Part shown: positions 36,247 to 46,086 of the stretch, piece after piece
How positions within the stretch are numbered: the stretch's first letter is position 1
Layout: the number at the start of each line of letters is the position of its first letter
From: an uncultured Croceitalea sp.
Lineage (GTDB): Bacteria > Bacteroidota > Bacteroidia > Flavobacteriales > Flavobacteriaceae
DNA length: 64,000 nucleotides
Assembly: GCA_947495075.1 (NCBI GenBank)
Contig: CANLXH010000002.1
Location: forward strand, 310,001 to 374,000
Direction of reading: 5' to 3'
The notes under the pieces: generated by a model
Database searches by the model: none
The model's input: only the letters and a program-made list of their open reading frames with translations
What the model was told of the DNA's origin: nothing
Position numbers and translations under genes: made by a program

Positions 36247-36287
36247 AAAAAAGAAAGAGGGCAAAATGCCCTCTTTTCTCGTTAGTA
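36247..36287. terminator. ssb terminator; right copy of the 41-bp direct repeat
   Basis: Perfect AGAGGGCA/TGCCCTCT stem with a 2-base loop, A-rich on the left and TTTT on the right, so usable in both directions. It sits between the ssb stop (36299) and the effector gene start (36204). The same sequence, decayed, is at 32727. Confidence 0.75.
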
Positions 36288-36298
36288 TGCTTTTGAGT

Positions 36299-36631
36299 TT
36301 ATTTGCCCAGCATCAAAATCTCATTGCATCGCACTTCGGTAATGTATCTTTTCTCACCCTCTTTGGTTTCATATGACCTGTGAGTTAGCTTTCCTTCTAC
36401 AGCAACTTGTTTGCCTTTTGCTAGGTAGTTTTCTACAATTTCTGCTGTTTTACCCCAGGCTACAATATTATGCCATTGTACATCTTCTGTTTTTTCTCCC
36501 TTTGCATTTTTATAGCTTTCACTAGTTGCAATAGAGAATTTGGCCAACTTATTGCCATTTTCCATGTTTACGATTTCTGGATCTTGCCCAAGATTACCAA
36601 TCAACTGTACTTTGTTTTTTAATGCGTTCAT
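36299..36631 (-). CDS. ssb: Short single-stranded DNA-binding protein
   Basis: 110 residues forming just the OB-fold: LKNKVQLIGNLGQDPEI, KLAKFSIATSESYKN, VQWHNIVAWGKTAEIVENYL, GKQVAVEGKLTHRSYE. The acidic C-terminal tail used for partner binding in the main bacterial SSB is absent, so this is probably an accessory SSB. It is followed by the direct-repeat terminator. Confidence 0.92.
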   Translation of the reverse strand: MNALKNKVQLIGNLGQDPEIVNMENGNKLAKFSIATSESYKNAKGEKTEDVQWHNIVAWGKTAEIVENYLAKGKQVAVEGKLTHRSYETKEGEKRYITEVRCNEILMLGK

Positions 36632-36904
36632 CTTTCTAATTTTTATGGTTAACAGTTAATACTATCGAGTTCTTATGTTTCGACAGGGCAAACTTAAAAC
36701 TGAGATAACAGAGGATTCGGTTAGGAAGTATTTATTTTCATTTGTAAATGTTTGTAGTCGTTTAAAATTATGTATGACCCCCCTTATTATGGGAACTATA
36801 TACAATTCAATGTTCTTTAACGATGATTCAGCCTAAAGTCATTCTATTTTCTATCAAACAGTTACATATTTGAATTAGAATTCATCAACCTTAAAAACCA
36901 ATGT

Positions 36905-37327
36905 ATGTCACCTTCAGAAGTATTTTCCTTAACTAACCTAGCCGCTATGCCGATGTGGCTTCTCATGATTTTTCTACCCAAGTGGAAAGTCACTCGTTTT
37001 CTAATCGATTACAAAGTAATCCCAATACTACTTTCATTAGTTTATGCTATTTACATTTTTCTAGCGATACAAATAGGTGGAGGAATGGATTTTGGCAGTT
37101 TATCATCAGTTATGGCACTATTTACAGAGGAGAATTCCGTACTAGCGGGATGGGTTCACTATTTGGCCTTTGATCTATTGGTGGGCATGTGGATGTTAAA
37201 TCAAAACAAAGAATTAAAAATTCATCAATTACTAATGGCTCCCTGTTTGTTTGCAACATTTATGTTAGGTCCTATAGGGTTTTTAGCCTTTATGATTATA
37301 AAAACCATTAAACAAAATCAAAAATGA
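36905..37327 (+). CDS. ABA4-like (DUF4281) membrane protein
   Basis: 140 residues with four TM helices. The family signature is present: LTNLAAMPMWLLMIFLPKW at the start and GWVHYLAFDLLVGMWML, then APCLFATFMLGPIGFLAFMI. It is related to plant ABA4, but the bacterial function is unknown. First gene of a four-gene operon with a membrane protein, histidine kinase and response regulator. The 273-base gap upstream (36632-36904) shows no clear promoter. Confidence 0.85.
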   Translation: MSPSEVFSLTNLAAMPMWLLMIFLPKWKVTRFLIDYKVIPILLSLVYAIYIFLAIQIGGGMDFGSLSSVMALFTEENSVLAGWVHYLAFDLLVGMWMLNQNKELKIHQLLMAPCLFATFMLGPIGFLAFMIIKTIKQNQK

Positions 37328-38124
37328 AAACTATAAATCAAATATTAAATATCGTAAAACAATCTAGTCCAATTCTTTATTGGGTAGTCATCATTCATTT
37401 TATATTTACTATAGGATGTTTAATCGGTTTAACCTTGGACGAAAGAACCCTTATGGGTGTTAATGTTTGGATAAAACCTTTAAAATTTTCCATCTCTGGT
37501 GGCATCTATATTCTAACACTAGGGTTTCTTACAACGTTGTATCCTTTTTCAAGAAGAAAGAAAAACATAATTACCAATATTGTCGCTATAACATTATTCT
37601 TAGAGATTGTAATTGTTCTCTACCAAGCAGCGAGAGGAGTACAATCACATTACAATATGTCTTCTCCTTTTGATGGAATCCTTTTTGGTTCTATGGGAAT
37701 TTTAATCGCTATAAATGTTTTCATAATGGTAGTTTTTATCGTTGAAACCATACGTTTAAAATTAAATACCACAAAGTCTATCCAATGGGCCATACTATTA
37801 GGTTGGATAATTGTAGTGTTCGGCAGCTGGGTAGGTGGCCAAATGATAAGTCAAATGGGGCACAATGTTGGTGTAGCAGATGGAGGAGCTGGTCTCCCTT
37901 TGGTAAATTGGAGCACTATTGCTGGAGATTTAAGAATAGCACACTTTTTTGGATTGCACAGTATACAACTAATACCCTTGTTTGCCCTATGGGCATCCAA
38001 AAAATGGAATAACAACGTAAGAACGCAACTAATTGCAGTTACTATCTTTGGGATACTTTACGCTTCTTGGATTGCTTTTACCTTTTATCAAGCAAAACAA
38101 GGAATGGCATTAATTCAACTATAA
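37324..38124 (+). CDS. Conserved seven-TM protein of unknown function
   Basis: 266 residues, about seven TM helices. Conserved-looking loops are WIKPLKFSISGGIYILTLGF, RGVQSHYNMSSPFDG and IAHFFGLHSIQLIPLFALWA. The conserved His residues in the last two suggest metal, haem or quinone binding (speculative). It overlaps the ABA4-like gene by four bases (ATGA), so the two are coupled and may work together. Confidence 0.75.
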   Translation: MKTINQILNIVKQSSPILYWVVIIHFIFTIGCLIGLTLDERTLMGVNVWIKPLKFSISGGIYILTLGFLTTLYPFSRRKKNIITNIVAITLFLEIVIVLYQAARGVQSHYNMSSPFDGILFGSMGILIAINVFIMVVFIVETIRLKLNTTKSIQWAILLGWIIVVFGSWVGGQMISQMGHNVGVADGGAGLPLVNWSTIAGDLRIAHFFGLHSIQLIPLFALWASKKWNNNVRTQLIAVTIFGILYASWIAFTFYQAKQGMALIQL

Positions 38125-38133
38125 TAAAAGTAA

Positions 38134-39195
38134 ATGTTTGGTAATAAAGAAAAACGAATTAAATATCTAGGCTTCAATGATTTTTGGTTCGCCTTTGTAG
38201 GAATCATTATTCTTAGTTTTATTACAGATTATCTTTTTAGTAAATCGTTCTTTCGTTTTCCCTTAGCAGAAGCAATTATTAGTTGGAGTGTATCCTTATT
38301 TTTTACCATTTGCAATTGGTTTATTATAAGAAAAGTCATTATCCTTTTACGTATAAAATATCCAAGTTTTAGTGACGTAGGCAAAAGATTGGTGTTATTA
38401 TCTATTGCAATAATAAGTACAGTATTGTTAGTAGATTTTATAGGTAATAAATTTCTTTCGTTCATTTTTAGTAAGAATTATAATGCGCAGAGTTCTTCCC
38501 TAATATTATTACCTGTAATTATCATCAGCACTATGACTATGGCCATATATGAAGCCATTTACTATTATATAAGGTTGAAAAAATCCATCATAGAAAAAGA
38601 ACAGGCCAAACAAGTCATGGTCCAGGCAGAATTGGACACCTTACGAAACCAAGCACAACCACATTTTCTATTCAACACACTCAATACACTAAGGGACATT
38701 ATAGATCAAAACCCAAAAGAAGATGCTAAGGAATTTGTGGACAAGCTCTCCAATGTATATCGTTTTATATTAGAGTCTGGCAATGCTAATCTCACCCCTT
38801 TACGAGAAGAACTAAAATTTGCACAATCATACATACACATACAATCCGAAAGGTTTGGAGAAAACCTTAAAACCAACTGGAGCATTCCTAAAAACTCATT
38901 GGACTTAATGATTGTACCTATGAGTTTGCAGCTACTATTAGAAAATGCAATAAAACATAATGTGATTTCTAAAGCGAAACCATTGGTTATAAACATTGAT
39001 ATTGAAAATAATTTCTTGATTGTTTCTAACAAAATCCAACCAAAATCTACCCAATTACCATCAACCAAAGTTGGTCTAAAAAACATTGAAAAACGATACC
39101 GTTTAATATCAGGAAAATCTATTAAGATAGAAAATGATGGTGCTAATTTTAGGGTTTCTGTTCCATTACTAAAAGTTACTGACCAAAATAATTAA
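38134..39195 (+). CDS. LytS/YehU-type sensor histidine kinase
   Basis: 353 residues: four TM helices (about 15-150), a short coiled coil (KKSIIEKEQAKQVMVQAELD), a His-kinase domain with the phosphoacceptor in QAQPHFLFNTLNTLRDII (His about 176), and an HATPase_c domain (LLLENAIKHNVISKAKPLVI; GLKNIEKRYRLISG). It phosphorylates the LytTR regulator encoded one base downstream. The upstream membrane genes may provide or respond to the signal. Confidence 0.92.
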   Translation: MFGNKEKRIKYLGFNDFWFAFVGIIILSFITDYLFSKSFFRFPLAEAIISWSVSLFFTICNWFIIRKVIILLRIKYPSFSDVGKRLVLLSIAIISTVLLVDFIGNKFLSFIFSKNYNAQSSSLILLPVIIISTMTMAIYEAIYYYIRLKKSIIEKEQAKQVMVQAELDTLRNQAQPHFLFNTLNTLRDIIDQNPKEDAKEFVDKLSNVYRFILESGNANLTPLREELKFAQSYIHIQSERFGENLKTNWSIPKNSLDLMIVPMSLQLLLENAIKHNVISKAKPLVINIDIENNFLIVSNKIQPKSTQLPSTKVGLKNIEKRYRLISGKSIKIENDGANFRVSVPLLKVTDQNN

Positions 39196-39196
39196 T

Positions 39197-39949
39197 ATGG
39201 AGGTACTTATAATTGAAGATGAATCACGCGCAGCCAATCAACTACAAAGTATGTTAAAAACATGTGGTTTTGAGTACACCTTACTCGAAATAATAGATAC
39301 GGTTGAGGATGCTATTCTTTGGTTTAATAAAAACAACACTCCAGATTTGGTGTTTATGGACATACAACTTGCGGACGGGTTAAGTTTTGAAATTTTCCAA
39401 AAAATAGAGATTGAAGCACCCATAATCTTCACCACTGCGTTTGACCAATATGCTATACAAGCCTTTAAGGTGAATAGCGTAGACTATTTACTAAAACCTA
39501 TACAAAAAGAGGATTTGAACGGTGCCTTAACCAAATTTTCCAAGAGTAAAAATTCCAGTATCGTAACACCTAATGTATTACAAAAGTTACTTGGCAGCTT
39601 ACAAGGAAACACCAAAAGAGAAGGTATACTAGTTAAAGAAGGAAGTGGCTTTGTACAGGTAAAAGTCGAAGACTTTTTGTATTTCTATTCACAGGAAAGC
39701 ATCACTTTTGGGATAACATCTTGTAAGCGCTATATTATTGATGAGTCTATAGACGAATTATTCAACACACTAGAACATAATCAATTCTATAAAATAAATC
39801 GTGGGCAATTGGTTTCTAAAAAGGCTATCTTAAAAATAAATCCATACTTCAATCATCGAGCTAAATTATCCATAATCAATCCAAGAGATCAAGAATTTAT
39901 TGTGAGTAGGCCAAAGACTAGTGATTTTAAAAAGTGGTTGAATAGTTGA
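39197..39949 (+). CDS. LytTR-family response regulator
   Basis: 250 residues. Receiver domain with acidic pocket Glu7/Asp8 (IIEDESRAANQL), phosphoacceptor Asp55 in LVFMDIQLADG, and VDYLLKPIQKEDL. C-terminal LytTR DNA-binding domain from about 140 (FLYFYSQESITFGITSCKRY; FYKINRGQLVSKKAI). It is the partner of the preceding kinase. The gap after it (39950-40111) holds nothing I recognise. Confidence 0.93.
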   Translation: MEVLIIEDESRAANQLQSMLKTCGFEYTLLEIIDTVEDAILWFNKNNTPDLVFMDIQLADGLSFEIFQKIEIEAPIIFTTAFDQYAIQAFKVNSVDYLLKPIQKEDLNGALTKFSKSKNSSIVTPNVLQKLLGSLQGNTKREGILVKEGSGFVQVKVEDFLYFYSQESITFGITSCKRYIIDESIDELFNTLEHNQFYKINRGQLVSKKAILKINPYFNHRAKLSIINPRDQEFIVSRPKTSDFKKWLNS

Positions 39950-40111
39950 AGGCTCCCAAAAGATTTACATCTGTATACAGGAAGAACAAAGATTAAAACA
40001 TAATTTTAAAGAGTTAACGGCTGCACATTATGGGTTTGATATATGAATCTTCGCTAGCCAAAACAAAATTCTTAGAACCAGATTTACTACCTTTCAGTTA
40101 AATTTATTGTC

Positions 40112-40816
40112 ATGAAAAAAATACTTCTTCTTGTATTAACTATTATTCTAACATTACCCATAATGGCACAATCAAAAAACTTTTTAGACACTCCCTATTT
40201 AGAAACCTCAGCTAGGGTGGACACTTTGGTAAGTCCGGATAAAATATATTTAAGCATTACCATAAAAGAAAAAGACTCTAAAGGAAGAAAATCTGTTGAA
40301 GAGCAAGAGAATAAAATGGCTCAAAGCTTAAAAAACCTGGGTATTGATATTGACAAACAATTGACCATTAAAGATTTGGCTAGCAACTATAAAAAATACT
40401 TTTTACGCTCTAAAGAAGTGCTAAAAAGCAAACAATACTCTTTGTTGGTCTATGATGGCTTAACCGCTGGAAAAGTAATGGCGGCTTTGGAAAATATTGA
40501 TATAGCTAACACCTATTTAGAAAAAACGGAATATTCTAAAATGGATGAGTTAGAGCTTACCTTAAAATCCAGAGCTGTTAAGAAAGCTAAGCTCAAAGCA
40601 GATGCGCTAACAAAACCTTTAGAGCAGAAGGTGGGTATGGCCATACATATTGTGGACAATTCACAACCTTATTATCCGAGATACAACCAACCTAGAATGC
40701 AGATGAAAGCTATGTCTATGGAGGATGCAGGAGCTCCAGAGCCTCTTGACATAGGTTTTGAGCAAATAAAAGTAGAGTCTACTGTAAATGTGAAATTTAG
40801 ACTTTTAACCGAGTAA
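40112..40816 (+). CDS. SIMPL (DUF541) domain exported protein
   Basis: 234 residues. Signal peptide [20 protein letters not shown], then the SIMPL pattern: [60 protein letters not shown], ending [11 protein letters not shown]. Periplasmic; function unclear in bacteria. Confidence 0.85.
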   Translation: MKKILLLVLTIILTLPIMAQSKNFLDTPYLETSARVDTLVSPDKIYLSITIKEKDSKGRKSVEEQENKMAQSLKNLGIDIDKQLTIKDLASNYKKYFLRSKEVLKSKQYSLLVYDGLTAGKVMAALENIDIANTYLEKTEYSKMDELELTLKSRAVKKAKLKADALTKPLEQKVGMAIHIVDNSQPYYPRYNQPRMQMKAMSMEDAGAPEPLDIGFEQIKVESTVNVKFRLLTE

Positions 40817-40878
40817 TTTTCTCCTTACACACTTTTGGTTTTGATTTAGTATCTTTCTTGGTGCAAATAACCCACCAA

Positions 40879-43800
40879 ATGAAAATTCTAAAATTACTTC
40901 TGGTAATAGCATTAGTTATTCCTCTAAACCTTACTAGTCAAAGACGAAAAAAGAAAAATTCAATACCAAGCATAGTCTTAAATGATTCTTTGTATTCTGG
41001 ACTTAAATGGCGCAACATAGGTCCTTTTCGAGGTGGGCGTAGTGTTACTTCAACTGGAGTAGTTAGACAGCCCATGACCTACTATATGGGTGCTGTTGGT
41101 GGTGGAATTTATAAAACCACAGATGATGGTATCACATGGAAAAACATTTCCGACGGCCAATTAAATACGGGTACGGTTGGGGCTATCGCCGTTTCTGAAA
41201 GCAATCCAAATATTGTTGTTGTTGGGATGGGAGAACATGCTGCACGTGGCGTAATGACTTCCATGGGAGACGGGGTATACAAATCCACGGATGCCGGAAA
41301 AACATGGAAACATATTGGTTTGCATGAAACCCGCCATATTTCTGACGTTATCATTGACCCAAATAATCCAGATATATTATTTATAGCCGCCCAAGGCGCA
41401 CAGTATGGTCCTTCTGAACAAAGAGGCATTTATCGTTCTACTAATGGCGGTGCTAGCTGGGAACGCGTGCTCTTTGTAGATGAAAATACTGGAGCCTCTT
41501 CCTTATCAATGGATATGAATAATCCTTTAATTCTCTATGCTGCAATGTGGCAACATAGACGCTACCCATGGCTAATGGAATCCGGTGGTGCTTCTTCTGG
41601 TATTTATAAATCTACAGATGGTGGAACTACGTGGAATCAACTTAAAGAAGGACTCCCAGAAGCATTTGGTAAAGCTGGTATTTCTGTGTCTAGAGCGAAT
41701 TCAGAATTAGTATTTGCAGTAATTGAAGCGGAAGGCACAAAAGGTGGAGTCTACAGAAGTGATGATGCAGGCAAGAAATGGAAACAAATAAATAAAGACC
41801 GCATAAACATTGCTCGTTCTTGGTATTATATGGAGATTTTCGCTGACCCTCAAGATGAAAATGTGGTTTATGTCTTAAATGCTCCAGTTACTAAGTCTAT
41901 TGATGGAGGCAGGTCTTTTAAACCCTTACCTACTCCACATGGTGATAATCATCACCTATGGATTAATCCAAATGATAATTCTAAGATGATTAATTCCAAT
42001 GATGGTGGAGCAAACATTTCTAACAATGGAGGCAAAAGTTGGAGCAGTCAACAAAATCAAGCTACTTCACAATTCTATCGTGTAATTACTGATAATTTGG
42101 TTCCTTATAACGTTTATGGAGGTCAACAAGATAATTCGGCCATAGCAATAGCCAGTAGAACCAATGATGCAGGAATAGATTGGAAAGATTGGTATTCCGT
42201 TGCAGGTTGCGAAAGTGCTTACTTAGCCTTTGATCCAGATAATCCCGACGTGGTTTATGGTGGTTGTTACCAAGGGATTATCGAAAAATGGGTAAAAGCT
42301 TCCCGAGAAGGAAAACCAATTAAAGAATATCCAGAGCTTGGTTTGGGGAAAATTCCTAAAGATTTTAAATTCCGTTATAACTGGAATGCTCCAATAATTA
42401 GCTCTCCACATAACAGAAACACTATTTACCATGCAGGTAATGTTGTATTTAAGACTACAAATGGGGGGCAAAGCTGGGATGTTATTAGTCCAGATTTAAC
42501 CAGAAACGAAAAAGATAAACAAGGTCCTGGTGGCGGACCTTTTACCAATGAAGCCGCAGGTGGGGAGAACTACAACACTTTAATGTATTTAACGGAGTCT
42601 ACTCATGAGAAAGGTGTTTTATATGCCGGTAGTGATGATGGTTTACTACATATTACAAAGGATAGCGGTGCTAATTGGGAGAATATTACTCCACCAAATA
42701 TTGGTAACGGAATCATAAATAGTATTGAGGTTTCACCACATAATCCTGCAGGAGCATATGTAACTGTAATGCGTTACAAGTCGATGGACTTAAAACCCTA
42801 CATCTTTAAAACATCGGACTATGGGCAAACTTGGAGTAAAATTACCAATGGTATTACAGATAAACATACTTTTGCCCGGGTAGTTAGAGCAGATAAAAAG
42901 CAAAAAGGCTTGTTATATGCCGGCACAGAAACTGGCTTATATATTTCTTTAGATGATGGTCAAAACTGGCAAAAGTTTCAGTTAAACCTTCCAATAGTTC
43001 CTATCAATGACTTAACTATACAGGATAATGATTTAGTTGTAGCTACAGCAGGACGTTCCTTTTGGATATTAGATGATGTTGGGGCAATTCAAAATAGCTT
43101 AATCCCTTCAGAAAAACTTAGTATCGTACAACCAAAACCAGCATATAGAATTTTTGGCGGCAGTCAAGATAAGCCAGTTCCAGGATTAGGACAAAATCCA
43201 AAATCTGGAGTAACGGTAGATTATTACCTTCCTAAAAAATTAGATTCTACAGAATTAAAATTAGAAGTTCTTCAAGGCGGTAAAGTAATCCGTAGTTATA
43301 CTAATCAAAAACCTAAAGACTTTAAATCATGGCCTGGAGGACCATCAAAACCAGCCGTACTACCTTCTAAGAAAGGCTACAATCGTTTTACATGGGATTT
43401 TAGAACAGCACAACTTCCAAGTATTGAGAAAGTTTTTGTTTTTGGTAATTCGGCAGGGCATCGTGTAGGACCAGGAGAATATAAACTAAGAATAACTTTA
43501 GAGGACAAAGTAGTTGAAACAACTGCAACAATTTTAGCTAATCCATCTATAGCAGGAACTACATCTGATTATGGCGAACAGCAAACCATATTGCAAACTA
43601 TTGATGCTACAGTTGAAGAAATACACAAGGCGGTAAACCAAATGCGTTCTGCAAAATCTCAATTAGCAAACTATCAAAAACTTTTAAAGGATAATGAGCA
43701 AGCTCAAGAGTTAATTGAAAAGGGGAAAGGCATTGAGAAGAGAATTACTACATGGGAGGAAAACTTAATTCAACCCAAACAAAAGACATTTCAAGATGTG

Positions 43801-44028
43801 ATTAACTTTAATAACCAACTTAATGCAGATTTGTTACACCTTAAAGGTTTTGTAGACGTAGCCGAACCTAAAGTTACACAAGGGGCCAAAGAAAGACTTA
43901 TAGACTTATTAGAGGATTGGAATGTCTACAAAAGTGAAAAAAATGAAATTGTAGGAAAAAAAATGGAATCATATAATTCTATGTTCAAATCACTAAATCT
44001 CCCTGCTTTACTCTTAAATGAAGATTAA
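40879..44028 (+). CDS. Exported VPS10/BNR-type beta-propeller protein
   Basis: 1049 residues from ATG 40879 ([20 protein letters not shown] signal peptide); an upstream in-frame codon at 40858 is less likely. Many sortilin/BNR blades recur: [73 protein letters not shown]-terminal helical region follows. It resembles the VPS10-domain glycosyl-hydrolase-like proteins that are frequent in Bacteroidota; substrate unknown. The stop shares one base with the next ATG. Confidence 0.9.
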   Translation: MKILKLLLVIALVIPLNLTSQRRKKKNSIPSIVLNDSLYSGLKWRNIGPFRGGRSVTSTGVVRQPMTYYMGAVGGGIYKTTDDGITWKNISDGQLNTGTVGAIAVSESNPNIVVVGMGEHAARGVMTSMGDGVYKSTDAGKTWKHIGLHETRHISDVIIDPNNPDILFIAAQGAQYGPSEQRGIYRSTNGGASWERVLFVDENTGASSLSMDMNNPLILYAAMWQHRRYPWLMESGGASSGIYKSTDGGTTWNQLKEGLPEAFGKAGISVSRANSELVFAVIEAEGTKGGVYRSDDAGKKWKQINKDRINIARSWYYMEIFADPQDENVVYVLNAPVTKSIDGGRSFKPLPTPHGDNHHLWINPNDNSKMINSNDGGANISNNGGKSWSSQQNQATSQFYRVITDNLVPYNVYGGQQDNSAIAIASRTNDAGIDWKDWYSVAGCESAYLAFDPDNPDVVYGGCYQGIIEKWVKASREGKPIKEYPELGLGKIPKDFKFRYNWNAPIISSPHNRNTIYHAGNVVFKTTNGGQSWDVISPDLTRNEKDKQGPGGGPFTNEAAGGENYNTLMYLTESTHEKGVLYAGSDDGLLHITKDSGANWENITPPNIGNGIINSIEVSPHNPAGAYVTVMRYKSMDLKPYIFKTSDYGQTWSKITNGITDKHTFARVVRADKKQKGLLYAGTETGLYISLDDGQNWQKFQLNLPIVPINDLTIQDNDLVVATAGRSFWILDDVGAIQNSLIPSEKLSIVQPKPAYRIFGGSQDKPVPGLGQNPKSGVTVDYYLPKKLDSTELKLEVLQGGKVIRSYTNQKPKDFKSWPGGPSKPAVLPSKKGYNRFTWDFRTAQLPSIEKVFVFGNSAGHRVGPGEYKLRITLEDKVVETTATILANPSIAGTTSDYGEQQTILQTIDATVEEIHKAVNQMRSAKSQLANYQKLLKDNEQAQELIEKGKGIEKRITTWEENLIQPKQKTFQDVINFNNQLNADLLHLKGFVDVAEPKVTQGAKERLIDLLEDWNVYKSEKNEIVGKKMESYNSMFKSLNLPALLLNED

Positions 44029-44600
44029 TGGACAAACCATTTATCACGGAACAACACTTTAAAGGTGAGGATTTTACTTCTACACCGTTAAAAAGAGCGG
44101 AATATGAAGAATGTACTTTTGAGAGATGTAAATTTCAAAATGGGTTTTTAGATAACCAGCATTTCATGGAGTGCGAATTTTTAGCTTGTGATTTAAGTAA
44201 TACAAATATTAAACATAGCATTTTTAATACTATCACATTTAGAGAATGTAAACTTTTGGGATTACGGTTCGAGGATTTAAATGATTCTTTATTATCCTTC
44301 CAATTTCATAACTGCCAGATGGACTTTGCTTCTTTTTTTCAATTGAAAATTAAAAATACTGTGTTTAAGGATTGCACGCTATTGGAAACAGATTTTACCG
44401 AAACGGATTTAACAGGAGCAATTTTTTCTGGTTCCAATCTTGAAAAAGCAATTTTTGATGGTACTATTTTAGATAAGACCAATTTTGGTGAAGCACATAA
44501 TTTTATCATTAATCCGGAACGTAATTCACTTAAAAAGGCCAAGTTTAGTAAACATGGATTATTAGGGTTATTAAAAAAATACGATATTGTTGTGGAATAA
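44028..44600 (+). CDS. Pentapeptide-repeat protein
   Basis: 190 residues built of A(D/N)LXX-like repeats: YEECTFERCKFQNGFLDNQH, MECEFLACDLSNTNIKHSIF, DCTLLETDFTETDLTGAIFS and GSNLEKAIFDGTILDKTNFG. This predicts a right-handed quadrilateral beta-helix, similar to the McbG/Qnr group in outline. Cytosolic. It is translationally coupled to the propeller gene (TAATG). Confidence 0.9.
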   Translation: MDKPFITEQHFKGEDFTSTPLKRAEYEECTFERCKFQNGFLDNQHFMECEFLACDLSNTNIKHSIFNTITFRECKLLGLRFEDLNDSLLSFQFHNCQMDFASFFQLKIKNTVFKDCTLLETDFTETDLTGAIFSGSNLEKAIFDGTILDKTNFGEAHNFIINPERNSLKKAKFSKHGLLGLLKKYDIVVE

Positions 44601-44647
44601 GTTCAATAGATTTCTGCGGTTTCGTCTTTCTTTAAAAGAACTAAAAC

Positions 44648-45136
44648 ATGAGAATTTTATTTTTTTTAGTAGTAATTAACTTCACATTTATTACTGCTCA
44701 AAACACGCTCCAATTAGAAGAAGAGCAAAAGTCACCAAATGCCAATATAGAATTAGTCGCTTTTATGGAAGGGCATTGGAAAGGTGAAGCTTTTGGTGGC
44801 ATTACAGAAGAAATTTGGAGTCCTGAAGCTGGCGGTTCTATGATGTTCGTCTTTCGGCATATGATTGATAACAAAGTAAATTTTTATGAAATAGGTCATA
44901 TTCGTGAACTTAACAGCAGCCTTATTTTTGAATTAAAGCATTTTGACAACGATTTACATGGCTGGGAAGACAAAAAAGAAGTACAACAATTTAAGTTCAT
45001 AAAGGCTGAAGGTAACCGTGTATATTTTGATGGCTTTACTTTTGAAAATGTAAGCCAGAATGAAATCAACATTTATGGATTAATAGGGAATGACGATAGT
45101 ACTAAAAGTGAAATCGTCTTCAATTACAAAAAATAG
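44648..45136 (+). CDS. DUF6265-like exported protein
   Basis: 162 residues. Signal peptide MRILFFLVVINFTFITAQ, then FMEGHWKGEAFGGITEEIWS, GGSMMFVFRHMIDNKVNFYE and LIFELKHFDNDLHGWEDK, as in the lipocalin/avidin-like DUF6265 family. Function unknown. Confidence 0.75.
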   Translation: MRILFFLVVINFTFITAQNTLQLEEEQKSPNANIELVAFMEGHWKGEAFGGITEEIWSPEAGGSMMFVFRHMIDNKVNFYEIGHIRELNSSLIFELKHFDNDLHGWEDKKEVQQFKFIKAEGNRVYFDGFTFENVSQNEINIYGLIGNDDSTKSEIVFNYKK

Positions 45137-45144
45137 CAGAATTA

Positions 45145-45492
45145 ATGAAAAAGTGTTTGGAATGCGGTACTGAAATTAAGGGACGAGCAGATAAGAAATT
45201 CTGTTCGGACTATTGCCGTAATGCCTACAATAACAATATCAATAAAGATAGTAAGAACCTCGTTCGTAATATCAATAACAGATTACGTAAAAACTACCGT
45301 ATTCTAGATAGTTTTGAGTTAAAGGATGGTAAAACCAGAACAACCAAAACTAGATTAATGGATAAGGGTTTTGATTTTGAATACATCACCAATCAATACA
45401 CTACAAAAAAAGGAAGTACCTATTTTTTTGTTTATGATTTAGGGTATCTTCCTTTAGATAATGATTATTATATGGTTGTAAAAAGAGAGTAG
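45145..45492 (+). CDS. Zinc-ribbon protein (DUF2116-like)
   Basis: 115 residues. The N-terminal treble-clef-type ribbon CLECGTEIKGRADKKFCSDY then CRNAYNN gives CxxC...CxxxC. The rest is a basic domain of about 80 residues (RNINNRLRKNYRILDSFEL) ending in an antiparallel-looking segment YFFVYDLGYLPLDNDYYMVV. Probably cytosolic and nucleic-acid binding. It converges with the CBS gene at 45494. Confidence 0.8.
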   Translation: MKKCLECGTEIKGRADKKFCSDYCRNAYNNNINKDSKNLVRNINNRLRKNYRILDSFELKDGKTRTTKTRLMDKGFDFEYITNQYTTKKGSTYFFVYDLGYLPLDNDYYMVVKRE

Positions 45493-45493
45493 G

Positions 45494-45964
45494 CTACTTC
45501 CAGTTTTGTCCACTAAGCTTAAGTGCAGCAATCACTACATCTTTACGACTAATTTGTCCTACTAGAATTCCACTTTTCATTACAGGCAGTCTTCTCCTGT
45601 TATGTCTGTCAAAAACACCAGCAGCATCAAATATACTCATGTCATGAGGAATGGTTTCTACATTCTTGGTCATAAAACGCTCTACCCTTTTATCTAATAT
45701 GGGCTGATTAAAATAACGACTTTCTGAAATTTGCTTCATACAATCTGCCTCAGAGATAATACCCACTAAAAAGCCATTGTTATCCATCACTGGACCACCA
45801 GAAATATGGTGTTTGGCAAAGGCTTCCATTACTTCTAGTATAGATTGTTCTGGTGAAAAAGTTACCAACTTTTTAGACATATAGTCCGAAACTAAAATTG
45901 GCGCATCATAATCTTTCTTCCCTGTCGACTTTGCTCTTGCTCCTTGAAAACTCTTGATTGCCAT
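45494..45964 (-). CDS. Tandem CBS-domain protein
   Basis: About 156 residues from ATG 45964 (a GTG at 45973 adds three). Two CBS motifs: SDYMSKKLVTFSPEQSILEV...GGPVMDNNGFLVGIISEADC and VERFMTKNVETIPHDMSIFD...RRLPVMKSGILVGQISRKDV. It should bind adenosine nucleotides and regulate a partner. There is no attached catalytic domain. Confidence 0.88.
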   Translation of the reverse strand: MAIKSFQGARAKSTGKKDYDAPILVSDYMSKKLVTFSPEQSILEVMEAFAKHHISGGPVMDNNGFLVGIISEADCMKQISESRYFNQPILDKRVERFMTKNVETIPHDMSIFDAAGVFDRHNRRRLPVMKSGILVGQISRKDVVIAALKLSGQNWK

Positions 45965-46086
45965 AACATTCACATTTTTAGTTGATTACTAAAGTTAGTG
46001 ATTTTTAGTTATTTACATGAATTTTTCCGTTCAAATGCTTTAAGCCCACTAATTTTTATACATTTATAAACCAACTAATACCAATT

